In this document: positions 61,389 through 64,000 of the stretch, piece by piece
Layout of the letters: every line of letters starts with the position of its first letter
How positions within the stretch are numbered: the stretch's first letter is position 1
Assembly (NCBI GenBank): GCA_002350525.1
Contig: DEFA01000002.1
Coordinates: 81,472-145,471, forward strand
Direction of reading: 5' to 3'
From: Lachnospiraceae bacterium UBA2864
GTDB taxonomy: Bacteria; Bacillota; Clostridia; Lachnospirales; Lachnospiraceae
DNA length: 64,000 nt
Notes under the pieces: model-generated
What the model saw: the letters and a program-made list of their open reading frames with translations, nothing else
Told to the model about the DNA's origin: nothing
The model's database searches: none
Made by a program: the position numbers and the translations under genes

Positions 61389-63635
61389 ATGGAGGACAGA
61401 CTTCGTAATTGGGTTAACTGGATTCTATATGATGAATTGATCGACGGGAAGATCAATGCACCCAAGCATCTGCTGGGTAATCATGACTATGGAGAAGGAC
61501 AGGTCATAACCTGCTATAAACCGCATTCAAGCAGCGTTTCCGTAAAATCGCCTAAAGGAAAAATACTTATCCCGCTCGAGAAGATAAGTGAAGAAGGCTT
61601 CTATGGAATATATTTCCCAAAGAAAAAATTTAAAGGCTCGAGTTATCGCCTTGTAACAGAATATTATGACGGAACAACAGTGGAGACCGCGGACTGCTAC
61701 AGCTTTGATGGTATCTTCACCGATTTTGATGCCTATCTTTTTGCGGAAGGCAAGAATTACGATATATATGAGAAACTCGGTGCTCATCCTATGACCATAG
61801 ACGGCGTGAAGGGAACATATTTTGCAGTATGGGCTCCGGATGCAAGACGTGTATCGGTTGTGGGTGATTTCAATATGTGGGACGGAGCGCTGAATCCTAT
61901 GCAGATTCACAGCGTGTCAGGCGTGTATGAACTTTTTATACCGGATGTGGAACCGGGCGCGGTATATAAATATCAGATACTTACCAGATACGGAGATGTT
62001 CTTTATAAGGCAGATCCTTACGGCAATCAGGACCAGGTACGTCCGGATAATGCCAATATCGTTGTTGATATATCCAACCTTAAATGGACCGATAAAACAT
62101 GGATGGAAAATCGTAAAAAGCAGACCAGAAATGCACGTATGAAGCAGCCAATGTCTATCTACGAATGTCATCTCGGTTCATGGAAGAAAAAGATAGAGGA
62201 TTCCGATTTCGGATTCTATAACTACAGAGAATATGCGGATGAGATAGGAAATTATCTTGTTGAAATGGGTTATACGCATATTGAACTTATGGGAATAGCC
62301 GAATATCCTTTCGACGGTTCGTGGGGATATCAGGTTACCAATTACTATGCGCCGACTTCGAGATACGGAAGTCCGGATGATTTTGCTTACTTCGTAGATC
62401 ATATGCATTCACTTGGTATCGGAGTCATCCTTGACTGGGTGCCGGCACATTTCCCGAGGGATGCTCATGGTCTCGGACGCTTTGACGGAATGGCTCTTTA
62501 TGAGCACGAGGATCCGCGAAAGGGTGAACATCCTGATTGGGGAACTTATATATTCAATTACGGCAGAAATGAAGTCGCAAACTTCCTTACGGCAAATGCA
62601 CTTTTCTGGGTTGAAAAGTATCATGTGGACGGTCTCAGGGTAGATGCGGTTGCGTCAATGCTGTATCTTGATTACGGAAAGCAGGACGGACAGTGGGTTG
62701 CCAATAAGAACGGCGGAAAAGAAAATCTGGAAGCAATAGAACTTCTTCAGAATATCAATAAAGTGATGGAAGAGAGAAATCCGGGCGCATATCTTATCGC
62801 TGAAGAGTCCACTGCATGGCCGGGAGTTACCGCACCTGTGGATATGAAGGGACTGGGATTCCTCTTCAAGTGGAACATGGGATGGATGAATGATTTCCTG
62901 GAATATATGAAGCTTGATCCGTATTTTCGTCAGTTTAACCATAACAGACTGACCTTCAGTCTGTCTTATGCGCATGCGGAGAATTATATTCTGGTAATAT
63001 CTCATGATGAGGTAGTTCATCTTAAGTGCTCAATGTTTAACAAGATGCCGGGACTCGAAGGGGATAAGTATGCAAACCTTCGTACGGCATATGGTTTTAT
63101 GTGCGGACATCCGGGCAAGAAGCTTCTCTTTATGGGACAGGAATTCGCACAGGCAAGAGAGTGGAGCGAAGCAAGGAGCCTTGACTGGTTCCTCCTTGAT
63201 AAGCCTGAAAACAGAGGCATTCAGGAATATGTGAAAGCACTTAATCATCTTTACAAGGAATATGATGCTCTTTACTATAATGATGACGAGACCATAGGAT
63301 TTGAATGGACAAAGGTAGATGATGCTGATTCGGGTATCGTTGCATTTATCAGAAGAGGTAAAACCGCAAAGGATCAGATTATGTTTATCTGCAACTTTGT
63401 TCCGGTTGAAAGACAGGATTACAGAGTCGGTGTTCCATGCCTTACGAATTATACCGAGATTCTGTCATCCGATGAGAAAAGATTTGGCGGGCTTGGAAGA
63501 AACAATGTAGGAAAAAACGGCAAGGGAAAGGTGATAAAGGCAGAGGCTGTATCCTGCGACAGATGTCAGAATTCTATAGTGCTGAATGTTCCGCCTCTTT
63601 CGGTAACAGTACTTAAATATGATTATAAGGAGTAA
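61389..63635 (+). CDS. glgB: 1,4-alpha-glucan branching enzyme GlgB
   Basis: A 748-residue enzyme. I start at the ATG at 61389 behind AAGGAGGGG. The earlier in-frame ATG lacks a ribosome site. An N-terminal CBM48-like region (YFAVWAPDARRVSVVGDFN) precedes the GH13 barrel. Nucleophile Asp419 (GLRVDAVASML), acid Glu472 (IAEEST) and ISHDEVVH carry the active site. A C-terminal beta domain follows. The enzyme makes alpha-1,6 branches in glycogen. No other glg gene lies in this window, although they may lie beyond it. Confidence 0.95.
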   Translation: MEDRLRNWVNWILYDELIDGKINAPKHLLGNHDYGEGQVITCYKPHSSSVSVKSPKGKILIPLEKISEEGFYGIYFPKKKFKGSSYRLVTEYYDGTTVETADCYSFDGIFTDFDAYLFAEGKNYDIYEKLGAHPMTIDGVKGTYFAVWAPDARRVSVVGDFNMWDGALNPMQIHSVSGVYELFIPDVEPGAVYKYQILTRYGDVLYKADPYGNQDQVRPDNANIVVDISNLKWTDKTWMENRKKQTRNARMKQPMSIYECHLGSWKKKIEDSDFGFYNYREYADEIGNYLVEMGYTHIELMGIAEYPFDGSWGYQVTNYYAPTSRYGSPDDFAYFVDHMHSLGIGVILDWVPAHFPRDAHGLGRFDGMALYEHEDPRKGEHPDWGTYIFNYGRNEVANFLTANALFWVEKYHVDGLRVDAVASMLYLDYGKQDGQWVANKNGGKENLEAIELLQNINKVMEERNPGAYLIAEESTAWPGVTAPVDMKGLGFLFKWNMGWMNDFLEYMKLDPYFRQFNHNRLTFSLSYAHAENYILVISHDEVVHLKCSMFNKMPGLEGDKYANLRTAYGFMCGHPGKKLLFMGQEFAQAREWSEARSLDWFLLDKPENRGIQEYVKALNHLYKEYDALYYNDDETIGFEWTKVDDADSGIVAFIRRGKTAKDQIMFICNFVPVERQDYRVGVPCLTNYTEILSSDEKRFGGLGRNNVGKNGKGKVIKAEAVSCDRCQNSIVLNVPPLSVTVLKYDYKE

Positions 63636-63641
63636 AAAAGA

Positions 63642-63681
63642 AAGAGGCGAAACTCTCCCCAAGAGTTCCGCCTCTTCGTTT
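63642..63681 (+). terminator. Terminator after glgB
   Basis: AAGAGGCGAAACTCT paired with AGAGTTCCGCCTCTT (one mismatch) around a loop of five, then CGTTT. Confidence 0.82.
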
Positions 63682-63746
63682 AAACCTTCACATATCGTTA
63701 AACGATCAAACTAATGTATAATTAATCCCCTTAATGTGTTTTTAAC

Positions 63747-63774
63747 TTGTACATTTTGAAATATATCATACAAT
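63747..63774 (+). promoter_or_regulatory. Possible promoter of the final gene
   Basis: TTGTAC at 63747-63752, a 16-base spacer and TACAAT at 63769-63774. A perfect dyad ATCGTT-A-AACGAT lies upstream at 63694-63706. Confidence 0.45.
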
Positions 63775-63809
63775 TTTCTTATAACAATCATTCAAAAGGA
63801 TGAAATGAT

Positions 63810-64000
63810 ATGACGGATAAAGTGGCAGCGGCACAAAAGCATGCCGAGAAAGCAAGAAAAAAGAACGAAAAACTGATCAGGAAGCTGCGTAAAAACAGAT
63901 GGTGGCTCAGCTTTGTCATGTATATATTCATATGTATTCTGGCTACCGTACTGCTTGCGGTTGCCGCTGTATGGATGATCACATATACCGTGGAAGATAA
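63810..64000 (+). CDS. Membrane protein, 5' part only
   Basis: The reading frame begins at ATG 63810 behind AAAAGGA and runs off the window end after 63 residues. A basic, coiled N-terminus (AQKHAEKARKKNEKLIRKLRKN) precedes one membrane helix (about 32-58). The arrangement, a basic cytoplasmic tail then a single helix, would suit a class A penicillin-binding protein or another bitopic envelope protein, but no domain is visible. Confidence 0.5.
   Translation, partial: MTDKVAAAQKHAEKARKKNEKLIRKLRKNRWWLSFVMYIFICILATVLLAVAAVWMITYTVED

Overview
The window is a gene-dense stretch of a low-to-moderate-GC Firmicute chromosome. I judge it to be Lachnospiraceae (Butyrivibrio-like, rumen or gut) from the AGA/GGA-rich codon use, strong GGAGG ribosome binding sites, the style of the two-component/ABC modules and the intracellular xylan-oligosaccharide enzymes (GH31, GH43, GH120). 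That placement is inference. No gap exceeds about 270 bases, and I saw no tRNA, rRNA, CRISPR, insertion sequence or prophage.

Layout. 1-4.7 kb: a WYL regulator, an integral membrane acyltransferase and three small membrane proteins of unknown role. 4.7-8.2 kb: an inhibitory-type serpin lipoprotein followed by an OmpR-family two-component system. 8.2-13.8 kb: a VTC-domain/DUF4956/Cthe_2159-like surface module, then a two-gene ABC exporter with a GntR-type operator. 13.9-21.9 kb: a kinase-less sensor-like membrane protein, a SulP anion transporter, a GH31 enzyme, a coiled-coil membrane protein with a substrate-binding/VWA hybrid, and DUF1622. 22-28.9 kb: an M13 metallopeptidase plus FtsX-type ABC transporter behind a consensus promoter with two palindromic operators, then a signal-less 5'-nucleotidase.

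29-46.9 kb holds two envelope-stress-like modules. The first is permease, ATPase, NTN-hydrolase (C45-like) lipoprotein, response regulator and kinase. The second is MATE, EEP phosphatase, membrane-bound spermidine-synthase-like protein, response regulator and kinase, followed by a secreted CARDB/NEW3-like protein, ATPase and permease. Both ABC operons have heptamer direct repeats on an 11-bp period upstream, as expected for OmpR-type regulators.

47-54.7 kb: a zinc-ribbon membrane protein, a TPM-domain protein, GH43, CvfB-like RNA-binding protein, RidA and a small lipoprotein. Then comes a yybP-ykoY (manganese) riboswitch with a clear terminator, placed before a DUF3137-LemA operon. I know of no such pairing, and it is the most interesting thing here. 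54.8-64 kb: GH120 beta-xylosidase, HflX, a VanZ-RDD protein, rpsT with a long leader, holA, glgB and the start of a membrane protein.

How it fits together: the GH31, GH43 and GH120 enzymes lack signal peptides and probably finish imported xylo-oligosaccharides, and GlgB stores carbon as glycogen. Much of the rest senses or remodels the envelope (three complete two-component systems, four ABC exporters, serpin, M13 peptidase, C45-like hydrolase, TPM/LemA proteins).
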